64,000 nucleotides of DNA, taken from assembly GCA_018268895.1 (NCBI GenBank), contig JAFDVP010000001.1:62001-126000 (forward strand). Reading direction: 5' to 3'. Of the stretch, positions 26,096 through 34,887 are shown piece after piece. Below the pieces are notes generated by a model. That model saw only the letters and a program-made list of their open reading frames with translations, did no database searches and was not told the origin of the DNA. This DNA comes from Acidobacteriota bacterium. Lineage in GTDB: Bacteria > Acidobacteriota > Terriglobia > Terriglobales > Acidobacteriaceae. The translations under genes and the position numbers were made by a program. The stretch's first letter is position 1. The number at the start of each line of letters is the position of its first letter.

Positions 26096-26112
26096 AGGCT
26101 CTATGACGCCAA
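26086..26112 (-). promoter_or_regulatory. Perfect 12-bp inverted repeat covering the VTT gene start codon
   Basis: TTGGCGTCATAG (26086-26097), a 3-base spacer and CTATGACGCCAA (26101-26112). In the mRNA the ATG lies within the stem, so folding would block initiation. No T-run follows, so it is not a terminator for mqnA. The regulatory role is inferred. Confidence 0.55.
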
Positions 26113-26166
26113 ACTGGCAGATGAAGTCGCGCGGAAATCGGAGAAAATTGTCAGTTTGCCGTATGG

Positions 26167-27030
26167 CTACAGGAACCGCAGGTCGGGCAGGGGAGGCAGG
26201 ATTTCTGCTCCAGCGGCCAGCCTGCGGAAGAGACGGATGGTTTCGACGCACTCCGTTGTCAGCGTGTAATGGATGTTTTCGGTGAGATAGCGATGGATGG
26301 TGCTGCGTGTCAGCGCGATGCGCGGCGCCCACTCGTCGGCGAGGTCGCCGATGTGAGCGAGACCGTGATCGCGCGATCGGGTGAGGTCGTCGATCAGGTC
26401 GGGGGCCGGTACGCTGTCGCGGGTAAGGGCCTCGGGGCGCACGGCCCAGACGGCTGCGACCCAGGGCAGGCCGGTGTGCGTGCGCCACTCGTGCGCCAGA
26501 TCGAACCACTGGCAGGGGCCGATGGCCCCTTCGATCTGATGGCGCGCTTCAAGGGCGAGCAGGGCCGGGTCTCCGATGACGAGTGCGGCATCGTGATGGC
26601 GCAGCATGACGATCGGGGCGGCGGGTTCCTCGATGAAGGTTGGCGAGTTGCGATGGACGTCTCGGAAGAGGATCTGGGCGTAGGCGCGGGAGCTTCGCGA
26701 GGCGCTGTCGGTTGCGACGGTGCGTACGGTCTCGAGCGTGTGAGGCGTTTTGACGATGAGCTGAATGGAGCGGACGTGGTCGAGCGACGCGATGGTGCAT
26801 CCGGGTACGATGGCGAGGTCGGGCGTGATGGAGGCGATGGGGATGAGGCCGAGGTCGGCGCGTCCAGCGAGGAGGTCTTCGGCGCACAGTGACGGCATGG
26901 TGTAGTGGAGCCGGTAGCGCGCGGAGAGATGGAAGGAGCGGGGAGGATGCTCGAAGTCCCACATGAGGGGAGCGGGATTGAGGAAGTCGATGGCTGCTAC
27001 GCTGACGGGATGGGATGAGACGGGGGCCAA
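26167..27030 (-). CDS. mqnA: Chorismate dehydratase MqnA (futalosine menaquinone pathway)
   Basis: Converts chorismate to 3-enolpyruvylbenzoate, the entry step of the futalosine route to menaquinone. The periplasmic-binding-protein-like fold is recognisable from VAAIDFLNPAPLMW, AEDLLAGRADLGLIPIASI and the later DAALVIGDPALLAL. The start is uncertain: the TTG at 27028-27030 gives 287 residues and a family-like N-terminus, while the TTG at 27072 is the other option. Neither has a clear ribosome site. Only 36 bp separate it from the divergent small gene at 27067. It matches the menaquinone-linked electron-transfer operon at 54061-57799. Confidence 0.85.
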   Translation of the reverse strand: MAPVSSHPVSVAAIDFLNPAPLMWDFEHPPRSFHLSARYRLHYTMPSLCAEDLLAGRADLGLIPIASITPDLAIVPGCTIASLDHVRSIQLIVKTPHTLETVRTVATDSASRSSRAYAQILFRDVHRNSPTFIEEPAAPIVMLRHHDAALVIGDPALLALEARHQIEGAIGPCQWFDLAHEWRTHTGLPWVAAVWAVRPEALTRDSVPAPDLIDDLTRSRDHGLAHIGDLADEWAPRIALTRSTIHRYLTENIHYTLTTECVETIRLFRRLAAGAEILPPLPDLRFL

Positions 27031-27066
27031 GGAAGTAGTGTAGTGGATGTGAGGGGAGGGCGTGAT

Positions 27067-27258
27067 ATGCAACGTGCGATCATCGGTTACGAGAAAGACG
27101 AAGAAGGGCATTGGGTGGCGCGGCTGGAGTGCGGGCATGGACAGCATGTGCGGCACGACCCTCCATGGATGGTGCGGGAGTGGGTGACGACGGAGGAGGG
27201 GCGCGCGTCGCGTCTGGGGGTGAAGCTTAATTGCAAGCGATGTGATGAAGGGGAGTAG
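27067..27258 (+). CDS. DUF3565 family small protein
   Basis: A 63-residue protein with the DUF3565 pattern: QRAIIGYEKDEEGHWVARL, then ECGHGQHVRHDPPW and REWV, and a C-terminal CKRC. The His/Cys arrangement suggests metal binding. I start at the ATG at 27067, preceded by AGGGGAGGG at good distance, rather than the upstream ATG at 27043. Its function is unknown in all bacteria I know. It is divergent from mqnA. Confidence 0.85.
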   Translation: MQRAIIGYEKDEEGHWVARLECGHGQHVRHDPPWMVREWVTTEEGRASRLGVKLNCKRCDEGE

Positions 27259-27340
27259 ATCTCTAATTCGAGAGGGGATTTTGCAATGGATGGCCGGGGG
27301 TCCTGTTAGCGTCCCGGCCACCGATACGAAGGGGGAGAGC

Positions 27341-27919
27341 TCAGGCTTGCAGACGCCTGCGGAGTGTGGCGAAGGCTCCGATGAGTCCGGTCCCTAAGAG
27401 CAGGAGTGAATTGGGTTCGGGGGTAGCGGCGATGAAGCCGCGAATCTCTCCGCCGGGGAAGGTTGCATTGTGAATGTTGCTGTAGGTTTGACCGCTGTTC
27501 AAGGCCGCGATAAGGGCAGCCTCTGCTCCCGCAGCTGTTCCGCCCTCGGCGGTGATAAAAGCTGCGGTATAGGTTGAAGCGAGGGTAAGGTCAAAGGTGT
27601 TGGAGTAGGTGCCGGAGGTAGCATTCGGAAATCCGGTAAAGGGAACCGCAACAGCGGCATTGCTGCCAGGAGCGGTGCAGCAGTGGATATGAGCGGCGCT
27701 GGCTGGACCGCCGGTAAGACCCGAGAAGGTGATGTTGACCGTCAGCATATCTCCGGTGAGTGTGAGTGTCGTAAAGCCTGTGGCGGTGCTTCCATTTGAC
27801 GGGACCTCATTGGCCCCGCTCATCATGGCGGTGTAAGTGATGGTGGATGCCCTAAGCGGCAGGGTACAGGCGATCAAGGCGAGTACAAGGGGCCCGGCAA
27901 GAAGAAGGCGTTTGAGCAT
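27341..27919 (-). CDS. CHRD-domain protein with PEP-CTERM tail
   Basis: About 192 residues. The signal peptide (RLLLAGPLVLALIACTLPLRA) leads into a CHRD domain (TYTAMMSGANEVPSNGSTATG... AAHIHCC... GGEIRGFI), a fold first described in chordin and common in bacterial surface proteins. The C-terminus has the PEP-CTERM sorting signal (PEPNSLLLLGTGLIGAFATL, then RRRLQA). The ATG at 27919 has GGAGGAG at better spacing than the ATG two codons upstream. It is the third exosortase-type substrate in the window. Confidence 0.88.
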   Translation of the reverse strand: MLKRLLLAGPLVLALIACTLPLRASTITYTAMMSGANEVPSNGSTATGFTTLTLTGDMLTVNITFSGLTGGPASAAHIHCCTAPGSNAAVAVPFTGFPNATSGTYSNTFDLTLASTYTAAFITAEGGTAAGAEAALIAALNSGQTYSNIHNATFPGGEIRGFIAATPEPNSLLLLGTGLIGAFATLRRRLQA

Positions 27920-28091
27920 AATCATTCTCCTCCCGTGGAAGGGGTGGCTAGGGATTGCTTAAAGCATGCGGCCTTAGTGGAGACAGGATTGTCAAATGTT
28001 TGTCAGTTCTTTGTCCCCGCGATGTTTTGCGCACGGAAATAGCGCTGGCAGGATGAGTTATGGATATTTCCGTTGCGATGGGAGATAGTGG

Positions 28092-29204
28092 GTGACTATG
28101 GATCGCAGACGATTTCTTTCAAGTTCGACCGCTGTCGCGGCAGTGATTGGCGGCGGCGTGGCGACGGATGCCCAGTCTTCTGGTTCAAGGGCAGCAAAGT
28201 CGAAGCCGGTATTGATGAAGCTGGGTTGTCAGAGTGCTCCGACTACGGATGCTCATCTGAAGTACCTGGCTCGCTATGGTGTGAAACATATCTGCGGTTA
28301 TCCTCAGACGTCGGACGGCAGGATTGCGTCGACGGTGGAAGAGCTCAGCCGGATGAAGGAACTGGCTGAGAAGAATGGCATTGAGGTGGTGTGTGTCGGG
28401 CCGCCGATTCTGGAGTCGAGCTACATCGACAATGAGAAGCATCCGGCGATCATGCTGGCGAAGAGCCCGGAGCGCGATCGCGACATTGAGCAGTTGCAGA
28501 TACTGATTCGCAACTGCGCCCAGGCGGGTCTGCCTTCGATCAAGTACAACATGAGCATTCTCGGCGTGCTGCGTTCGGGAAGAGTGCCGGGCCGCGGCGA
28601 CGCGAGCTACAGCAGGTGGAACCTTGCCGAAGCGAAGCCGAAGTCTCCGCTGACGATCGCCGGGCACGTGGATGCCGATGCGTTCTGGGAGAGGATTACG
28701 TACTTCCTCGACAGGATCATTCCGGTGGCGAATGAGAACAAGGTGAGGATGGCGTGTCATCCGCAGGACCCGGGGGTGCCGCCGGAGGGGTACCAGGGCG
28801 TCGATCGCGTGTTGGGGACGGTGGATGGGTTGAAGAAGTTCATCACGATTCGTGAGAGCGAGTATCACGGTCTGAACTTCTGCCAGGGGACGGTATCGGA
28901 GATGCTGACCGATCCGGGTACGCAAATCTACGACGTGATTCGCTACTTCGGTTCGCGGAAGAAGATCTTCAATGTGCACTTCAGGAATATCCGCGGGCAC
29001 AGGAACGACTTTACCGAGGTGTATCCGGACGAGGGCGATGTGAATATGTGGAAGGCGCTCAACGTCTACAAGGAGGTTGGGTATCCTTATATGCTGATGC
29101 CTGACCACGTGCCGCAGGCGGAGAGCGATCCGCGCGGTTTACAGTCGTTCGCCTATTGTTATGGGTATATTCGCGGCCTGATACAGGTGGCGCAGCAGGT
29201 GTAA
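28092..29204 (+). CDS. Tat-exported mannonate-dehydratase-like TIM-barrel protein
   Basis: A 370-residue protein with a twin-arginine signal (DRRRFLSSSTAVAAVIGGGVA). The barrel resembles UxuA mannonate dehydratase/xylose-isomerase-like enzymes: KLGCQSAPT, HICGYPQTS, VRMACHPQDPGVP with metal-type His, and FNVHFRNIRG near the C-terminus. Classical UxuA is cytosolic, so an exported version is unusual, although such proteins are common in Acidobacteriota and Planctomycetota. Substrate unproven. The start is GTG at 28092 with GGGAG seven bases upstream, or the ATG at 28098. It is followed by dprA after 18 bp. Confidence 0.82.
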   Translation: MTMDRRRFLSSSTAVAAVIGGGVATDAQSSGSRAAKSKPVLMKLGCQSAPTTDAHLKYLARYGVKHICGYPQTSDGRIASTVEELSRMKELAEKNGIEVVCVGPPILESSYIDNEKHPAIMLAKSPERDRDIEQLQILIRNCAQAGLPSIKYNMSILGVLRSGRVPGRGDASYSRWNLAEAKPKSPLTIAGHVDADAFWERITYFLDRIIPVANENKVRMACHPQDPGVPPEGYQGVDRVLGTVDGLKKFITIRESEYHGLNFCQGTVSEMLTDPGTQIYDVIRYFGSRKKIFNVHFRNIRGHRNDFTEVYPDEGDVNMWKALNVYKEVGYPYMLMPDHVPQAESDPRGLQSFAYCYGYIRGLIQVAQQV

Positions 29205-29222
29205 GGGCTAGAAAGAGGATGG

Positions 29223-30428
29223 ATGAAGTTGGGCCAGCAGAGCAGTGTGGCTACAGTTGAAGCTCAGAGGACGGCGCAGCTTGCATGGCTGGCGCTGGTG
29301 CTTACACCGGGGATGGGTGCTACCCGGACGTGGAAGGTGATGCGGCGGCTGGGTGAGCCGGAGCGGTTGTTCGAGGCGTCGCTGACCGACCTTGAGGGGC
29401 TGGGGATGCCGGCGCACTCTGCGCAGTTTGTCTTCGAACAGAGGGCGCGCGCGGCAGCGGAGGATGAGCTGCATCGCCTCGGAGAGAGCGGCGGAAGAAT
29501 TCTCACTCCTGTCGACGAGCAGTATCCCGAACGTCTTCGGCAGATATACGATCCTCCGGCGGTCCTGTGGGTTCGCGGCAGCATGGAGTCGCTCGCGCGT
29601 CCGGGGATTGCCGTTGTGGGGACGCGGCATCCTTCGACCTATGGCGCGGGGATGGCCGAGATGCTGGCGCGCGATCTGGCGGCGCGCAGGCTGACGATCT
29701 TTAGCGGCATGGCTCGCGGTGTGGACACTGCGGCGCACAAGGGCGCGCTTGCGGCGAAGGGCAACACAGTTGCGGTGTGGGGAACGGGGATCGACGTGAT
29801 CTATCCGAAGGAGAACAAGCGGCTGGCCGAGCAGATCGTCGAGAGCGGAGGCGCGATCGTCAGCGAGTATCCGCTTGGCACGTTTCCGGCGCCGCAGAAC
29901 TTCCCCGTGCGCAACCGCATTCTGAGCGGAATGAGTTTGGGCGTGCTGGTGATCGAAGCCGCGGAGCACAGCGGAACGAGGATCACGGCGCGGCTGGCGA
30001 TGGAGCAGAACCGCGACATCTACGCGGTCCCAGGCAACGTGACGAACAAGAATGCCTGGGGGCCGAATACGCTCATCAAGCAGGGAGCGAAGCTGACGGC
30101 GACCTGGGAGGATGTGTGGGAGGACCTGCCCTCACCGGTTCGCCGGCAACTGGAGGAGGAGGCGGGGGTTAGAAGCTCCGATGAATCGAATGCGGCAGGG
30201 ACTGCATCCTTATTTAGCGATACGGGCCGCAGAGAGACTGCACTTTCGGACCAGGAACGTTTGGTTCTCGACAGACTGCGAGCGGATGAGGCGACACAAC
30301 TGGATGAGCTGATCGAGGGTTTGGAAGGAGAGCTTGGATCGCCGGAGATCTTTACGGCGTTGTTTGAGCTGGAGCTTTCAGGCCGGGTGAAGCAGCTTCC
30401 GGGAAAGAATTATGTTCGTGCGCTTTAG
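29223..30428 (+). CDS. dprA: DNA processing protein DprA
   Basis: A RecA-loading protein that protects incoming single-stranded DNA in natural transformation. It has 401 residues: an N-terminal helical (SAM-like) part, the Rossmann-like core (VVGTRHPSTYGAGMAEML, FSGMARGVDTAAHKGAL, GTGIDVIYPKENKRL, GTRITARLAMEQNRDIYAVPG), and a C-terminal winged-helix DprA domain (about 340-400). Competence pili genes are not in the window. Its proximity to topA is a common arrangement in many bacteria. Confidence 0.96.
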   Translation: MKLGQQSSVATVEAQRTAQLAWLALVLTPGMGATRTWKVMRRLGEPERLFEASLTDLEGLGMPAHSAQFVFEQRARAAAEDELHRLGESGGRILTPVDEQYPERLRQIYDPPAVLWVRGSMESLARPGIAVVGTRHPSTYGAGMAEMLARDLAARRLTIFSGMARGVDTAAHKGALAAKGNTVAVWGTGIDVIYPKENKRLAEQIVESGGAIVSEYPLGTFPAPQNFPVRNRILSGMSLGVLVIEAAEHSGTRITARLAMEQNRDIYAVPGNVTNKNAWGPNTLIKQGAKLTATWEDVWEDLPSPVRRQLEEEAGVRSSDESNAAGTASLFSDTGRRETALSDQERLVLDRLRADEATQLDELIEGLEGELGSPEIFTALFELELSGRVKQLPGKNYVRAL

Positions 30429-30440
30429 CGTTCTCCGTGA

Positions 30441-30475
30441 TCCGGCCGGTACGACCGGTGGAAAAGTTTTTTCTT
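30441..30475 (+). terminator. Weak terminator after dprA
   Basis: CCGGT (30446-30450), loop ACG and ACCGG (30454-30458), followed by a T-run at 30467-30472. The stem is short, with some bases between stem and Ts. Confidence 0.4.
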
Positions 30476-30559
30476 CGAGCAGGTAAGTCTGCGTTCTGGC
30501 TTGACTTGGAACGAGATTGAGGAATGGGTGGAGCGGAGGTTGTACCTATTCATGGTGGT

Positions 30560-30693
30560 AACGTTTTGGCACCGAGCGCGTCAGTTGTGGGATATGGAGA
30601 GATGGCGCCCCGGACGAAACCGTGTTAGGTTCGCAAGGGAATCTTGAGAAGTGAGAGAAAGATGGAACGTTTGGCCACGGCTGAACGTTTTGG
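30560..30693. repeat. Three AACGTTTTGG-like direct repeats upstream of topA
   Basis: AACGTTTTGG at 30560-30569, GAACGTTTGG at 30665-30674 and GAACGTTTTGG at 30683-30693. They lie in the 281-bp gap before topA and contain an AACGTT core that is itself palindromic. The rest of the gap shows no gene. Confidence 0.45.
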
Positions 30694-30709
30694 TGAGTGA
30701 AGGGACCAG

Positions 30710-33589
30710 ATGGCTAAGTCATTAGTGATCGTGGAGTCGCCGGCGAAGGCGAAGACGATCGGAAAATATCTCGGCAGCGATTACACGGTGGAGGCCTCGA
30801 TCGGCCACATCATGGATCTGCCCAAAAACGACATCGGCGTGGAGCTGAAGAAGCGGACCTTCGAGCCGACGCTGATCGTCTCTCCTGGAAAGGAGAAGGT
30901 CGTCGACCGCCTGAAGAAGCTGGCGGCGAAGGCCGATGCGGTTTACCTGGCGCCTGACCCCGACCGCGAGGGCGAGGCGATCGCCGCGCATCTTTCGATG
31001 CAACTGCTGCCGGTGGTGAAGGACAAGTCGAAGGTGCGGCGCGTGACCTTCAACGAGATTACGAAGAAGGCTGTGAATGCGGCCTTCGCCCATGCCCGCG
31101 ACGTCGACGAGAACCTGGTCGATGCGCAGCAGACGCGGCGTGTGCTGGACCGGCTGGTGGGCTACCAGATCTCTCCGTTGCTATGGGACAAGGTGCGCCG
31201 CGGTTTGAGCGCGGGACGTGTGCAGACGGTGGCGCTACGGCTGATCGTCGAGCGCGAGCAGGAGATCAACGATTTCAAGCCGGTGGAGTACTGGACGATC
31301 GACGCCGATCTTCTGCCCGGCGGTAAGCAGGGATTTACAGCGAGGTTTGTCGGCGTGAATGGCGTTCCTTCGCGTGTGGCGAATGGCGTTGATGCGGACG
31401 GCAAGGAGTTGTTCATTGCGAATGCGCTTCCCGATGGAGACGCCGTCGAAGAGGTTGTCGGCGAGCTGAAGCAGGCTTCCTGGAAGGTCCGCTCGGTCGA
31501 CAAGAAGGAGCGGAAAAACAATCCAAAGGCCCCTTACACGACGAGCAAGCTGCAGCAGGATGCGGCGGGACGGCTGGGCTTCAATGTGCGCCGCACGATG
31601 GGCGTGGCGCAGCGTTTGTATGAGGGCGTCGAGATCGGGAGCGAGGGAACGGTCGGCCTGATTACGTACATGCGTACCGACTCGACCCGCGTGAGTCCGG
31701 ATGCGATTGCGGAGGCGCGTGAGTTTATCGGCAAGCTGGGCGGGCAGTATCTGCCGGCGAAGCCGAATGAGTACGTGGGCAAGAAGCAGGTCCAGGCGCA
31801 GGATGCGCACGAGGCGATCCGCCCGACGTCGGTGAAGTTCACGCCGGAGTCGATCCGCAGGTATCTCTCGGACGAACAGTATCGTTTGTACAAGCTGATC
31901 TGGCAGCGGTTTGTCTCGAGCCAGATGACTCCGGCGATCTTCGACCAGACGACGGTGGAGATCGAGGCGAAGGCGAAGCTGACGTATGACTTCCGTGTGA
32001 GCGGGAGCGTGCTGAAGTTCGACGGTCATCTGAAGTTCGAGGAAGAAGAGAAGCGCGCTCGCGCCGCGGCGAAGGAGAAGGTTGCGAAGGAAGAGAAGCT
32101 GGCGCAGGGCGACGCCGATGCGGAGAACGAAGACGAGGCGGAGCGTCGTCTGCCGGAGCTTGCCGCGGGCGAGGCGTTGCGGCTCGAGAAGCTGGATTCG
32201 CAGCAGAAGTTCACGCAGCCTCCGCCGCGCTACAACGAAGCCAGCCTGGTGAAGACGCTCGAGGAGAAGGGCATTGGCCGGCCTTCGACATATGCGTCCA
32301 TCATTAATACGATCCAGGACCGCGACTATGTGAAGAAGATCGGCGCGAAGTTCGTTCCGACTGAGATCGGCATCGTTGTGACAAAGTTGCTGGTCAAGAA
32401 CTTTCCGTACATCTTCGACACGCTGTATACGGCGACGCTCGAGGGCGAGCTGGACGCCGTGGAAGAGGGCCAGGAGCGGTGGACGGACCTGCTGAATGGC
32501 TTCTACGACCACTTCGAGAAGGAGCTCAAGGTCGCCGAGAAGCACATGGAAGACATCAAGCGGATGGAGGAGCCGACCAAGGAGACCTGCGACAAGTGCG
32601 GCTCGCCGCTGATCCTGAAGTGGGGCAAGTTCGGCAGCTTCTACTCGTGCTCGAACTTCTCGAAGACGAAGCCGATGACGGTTGCGGCTGGTCCGTGGAA
32701 GAAGGACAAGAAGGCGGTGCTCAAGAAGATCACCTCTGCGCTGACCTACCCGATGACGGTGAAGGCGACGACCGACGACATGATCGACTTCTCGGCGGAG
32801 GCAGCGGATGCAAAGGCGCTGACCACGGCGATCGAAGAGGCGCAGGAGAAGGGCAAGAAGGTGACGGTGGAGACCTTCAGCTGCGACTTCACGAAGGAGA
32901 ACTACGCCGCCAAGCCCGACCTGAGCGCTCCGGGCGCGGATGAGGCGCCGGAGGAAGAGGCCTGCGACAACTGCGGCCGCACGATGGTGCTGCGCAACGG
33001 TCCGTGGGGGCCGTTCATGTCGTGTCCCGGCTACAACGACGATCCGCCGTGCAAGACGATTCGCAAGTTGAGCCAGAAGGTGCAGCAGAAGCCGCCGGTG
33101 CAGCTTGAGGAATCCTGCCCGAAGTGCGGCAAGCCGTTGCTGCTGCGCAATGGGCAGTATGGCGAGTTCATCAGCTGTAGCGGCTATCCGAAGTGCAAGT
33201 ACATCAAGCAGGAATTGCTGGACGTGAAGTGTCCGAAGGATGGCGGCGACATCGCCGTGCGCAAGACCAAGCGCGGAGACACGTTCTACGGTTGCGTGAA
33301 CTATCCGAAGTGCGACTTTGCCTCGAACCTGAAGCTGATCGATGAGACGTGCCCGAAGTGCGAGAGCGCGTACCTGCTTGAGGTGTCGAACGACAAGGGA
33401 ACGTTCTGGGTGTGCCCGAACAATCTGGCGGACCTGCCGAAGCGGCGGAAGAAGAAGGGAGAGGACGAACCGGCGGCGACGGTGCCTCCCTGCACGTACA
33501 AGAAGAAGGTGGCGGCACCGGCTCCGGTGGAGACGCTGAGCCGTCCCGACCCGGAGAAGACTCGACCTGTAGTAGAAAGCGTAGCGTAA
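30710..33589 (+). CDS. topA: DNA topoisomerase I (type IA) with multiple C-terminal zinc ribbons
   Basis: Relaxes negative supercoils by single-strand passage. It has 959 residues. The Toprim domain shows E9 (IVESPAKAK) and DPDREGE at 82-88, and the catalytic Tyr320 is in GLITYMRTDSTRVS. From about 620 to 915 there are five zinc-ribbon modules starting with CDKCG, CDNCG, CPKCG, CPKDG (degenerate, DG for CG) and CPKCE, then a basic tail. E. coli has three. An acidic Lys/Glu-rich insert lies near 450-475. A small hypothetical gene follows after 9 bp. Confidence 0.97.
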   Translation: MAKSLVIVESPAKAKTIGKYLGSDYTVEASIGHIMDLPKNDIGVELKKRTFEPTLIVSPGKEKVVDRLKKLAAKADAVYLAPDPDREGEAIAAHLSMQLLPVVKDKSKVRRVTFNEITKKAVNAAFAHARDVDENLVDAQQTRRVLDRLVGYQISPLLWDKVRRGLSAGRVQTVALRLIVEREQEINDFKPVEYWTIDADLLPGGKQGFTARFVGVNGVPSRVANGVDADGKELFIANALPDGDAVEEVVGELKQASWKVRSVDKKERKNNPKAPYTTSKLQQDAAGRLGFNVRRTMGVAQRLYEGVEIGSEGTVGLITYMRTDSTRVSPDAIAEAREFIGKLGGQYLPAKPNEYVGKKQVQAQDAHEAIRPTSVKFTPESIRRYLSDEQYRLYKLIWQRFVSSQMTPAIFDQTTVEIEAKAKLTYDFRVSGSVLKFDGHLKFEEEEKRARAAAKEKVAKEEKLAQGDADAENEDEAERRLPELAAGEALRLEKLDSQQKFTQPPPRYNEASLVKTLEEKGIGRPSTYASIINTIQDRDYVKKIGAKFVPTEIGIVVTKLLVKNFPYIFDTLYTATLEGELDAVEEGQERWTDLLNGFYDHFEKELKVAEKHMEDIKRMEEPTKETCDKCGSPLILKWGKFGSFYSCSNFSKTKPMTVAAGPWKKDKKAVLKKITSALTYPMTVKATTDDMIDFSAEAADAKALTTAIEEAQEKGKKVTVETFSCDFTKENYAAKPDLSAPGADEAPEEEACDNCGRTMVLRNGPWGPFMSCPGYNDDPPCKTIRKLSQKVQQKPPVQLEESCPKCGKPLLLRNGQYGEFISCSGYPKCKYIKQELLDVKCPKDGGDIAVRKTKRGDTFYGCVNYPKCDFASNLKLIDETCPKCESAYLLEVSNDKGTFWVCPNNLADLPKRRKKKGEDEPAATVPPCTYKKKVAAPAPVETLSRPDPEKTRPVVESVA

Positions 33590-33598
33590 GGAGACGAA

Positions 33599-34015
33599 GT
33601 GGCGATAGCAGCAGATGCGGAACTGATTCTGAAGCTTTATGAGGTACGGCGCGAGGAGACACTGAGGAAGTCGCGTAAGTTTTTGGTCTTCGACTTTCAG
33701 CCAAAGACGCTGGAGGAGCTTCGCGCGGTGACGCGCGATACGGCATCGCCGTACAACGCGGCCTGGCGGCAGACGCTCAGCTACTGGGAGATGGCTGCCT
33801 CGCTGGTTCTGCGCGGCGCGCTCGATCCGGATTTGTTTCTGGATTCAAACGGCGAGGGCATTCTGATCTACGCCAAGTTTCACCACTTCCATAAGGAGAC
33901 GGAGAAGGAATCCGGCAACCCGTTCATGCGGAATACAGCAGCGCTGATCGCAAAGTATCCGGCGGCGCAGGCTCTCCACGGCATGTTTCTGAAGATGTTG
34001 GGAGTTACCTCGTAG
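33599..34015 (+). CDS. Conserved hypothetical protein downstream of topA
   Basis: A 138-residue cytosolic protein with no signal or membrane segment and mixed alpha/beta composition. It has a GTG start preceded by AAGGAG at ideal spacing. It follows topA by 9 bp and is probably co-transcribed, ending at the 34038 terminator. I do not recognise a domain. The central part (YNAAWRQTLSYWEMAASLVLRGALD) is helical and aromatic-rich. Confidence 0.75.
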   Translation: MAIAADAELILKLYEVRREETLRKSRKFLVFDFQPKTLEELRAVTRDTASPYNAAWRQTLSYWEMAASLVLRGALDPDLFLDSNGEGILIYAKFHHFHKETEKESGNPFMRNTAALIAKYPAAQALHGMFLKMLGVTS

Positions 34016-34037
34016 AGGAGTACGTCGGCGATTCAAG

Positions 34038-34060
34038 GACCGCCCAAATGGGCGGTCTTT
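34038..34060 (+). terminator. Intrinsic terminator of the topA unit
   Basis: GACCGCCC (34038-34045), loop AAAT and GGGCGGTC (34050-34057), then TTTCATTTC. A strong, classical hairpin. Confidence 0.9.
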
Positions 34061-34180
34061 CATTTCTTGCATCAATTCTGTTACAACTAGAAGGGAGTGT
34101 TTGCGGGCAGAAGTTAGTTCCGTATTGCTTTCAGGGTCGGTTGATTGTTGTAAATTATTGAAAAGATTGGGTAGTCGATT

Positions 34181-34465
34181 ATGGCGAAAGCAGTTTGGAA
34201 CGGTCAGACCCTGGCAGAGAGCGATACATTCGAGACCGTAGAAGGCAATGTTTACTTTCCCGATGAGACGGTAAAGCGGGAGTTTCTGCGACCCAGTTCG
34301 ACGACCTCAAGCTGCCCGTGGAAGGGGCTGGCACGCTACTACACGGTTGTGGTTGACGGGCAGGAGAACCAGGATGCAGCCTGGTACTATCCTGACCCTA
34401 AGCCGGCTGCGCGGAATGTGAAGCACCATATCGCCTTCTGGCGTGGTGTTGAAGTCACCAAATAA
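34181..34465 (+). CDS. DUF427 family protein
   Basis: A 94-residue protein matching DUF427: KAVWNGQTLAES, VEGNVYFP, SSCPWKGLARYYTVVVDG, and AAWYYPDPKPAARNVKHHIAFW. The family has a small beta-barrel fold and no firm function. The start is ATG at 34181, with no strong ribosome site visible. It stands alone after the topA terminator. Confidence 0.9.
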   Translation: MAKAVWNGQTLAESDTFETVEGNVYFPDETVKREFLRPSSTTSSCPWKGLARYYTVVVDGQENQDAAWYYPDPKPAARNVKHHIAFWRGVEVTK

Positions 34466-34527
34466 CAACTCAGTTGAGATGTTGAGCGGAACGCGCTCTC
34501 GCAACGGGTTGCGCCCCTTGAACCGGC

Positions 34528-34716
34528 TTAGACGAAGGTAGCGAGCAAGGCCAGTCCAGCCGTCAGTGCGGCGATACGATAGGCATAGTCGGCAAACCGC
34601 GATGTGGGCGCAAGGGTTGCTCCGTCGCAGGCCAGCGTTGCCACAGGTCCAATGGGAACCAGGGTGGCCGCTGCATCGTTTGAGGTATCGGTCCGAAAGC
34701 CGATCGGGGGAGTCAT
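34528..34716 (-). CDS. Small hypothetical protein with C-terminal membrane helix
   Basis: 62 residues ending in a hydrophobic helix (IAALTAGLALLATFV). The ATG at 34714-34716 has AGGAGAG six bases upstream, which supports translation. No family is recognised. A competing frame at 34307-34888 overlaps DUF427 in antisense and is rejected. Confidence 0.5.
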   Translation of the reverse strand: MTPPIGFRTDTSNDAAATLVPIGPVATLACDGATLAPTSRFADYAYRIAALTAGLALLATFV

Positions 34717-34887
34717 GGCAATCTCTCCTGCTACAGCAGTAGATGATGGTTAATCGAATTTTGTAGCAGGAAGTTCCGGTCGGGGATGAAAATCCTGTAA
34801 GTTTTATTCCTTGTCTATTTACTGGTTTGCCCGATGAGATGAAGTTGACTGCTCCCGGGCTGGCTGGGGAGTATAGAATTTTTCGCA

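Noticed and set aside
31235..32545. A 436-codon frame antisense to topA
   Set aside because: It is a GC-rich codon-bias shadow, Leu/Arg-rich, with no domain or ribosome site, opposite an unquestionable gene.
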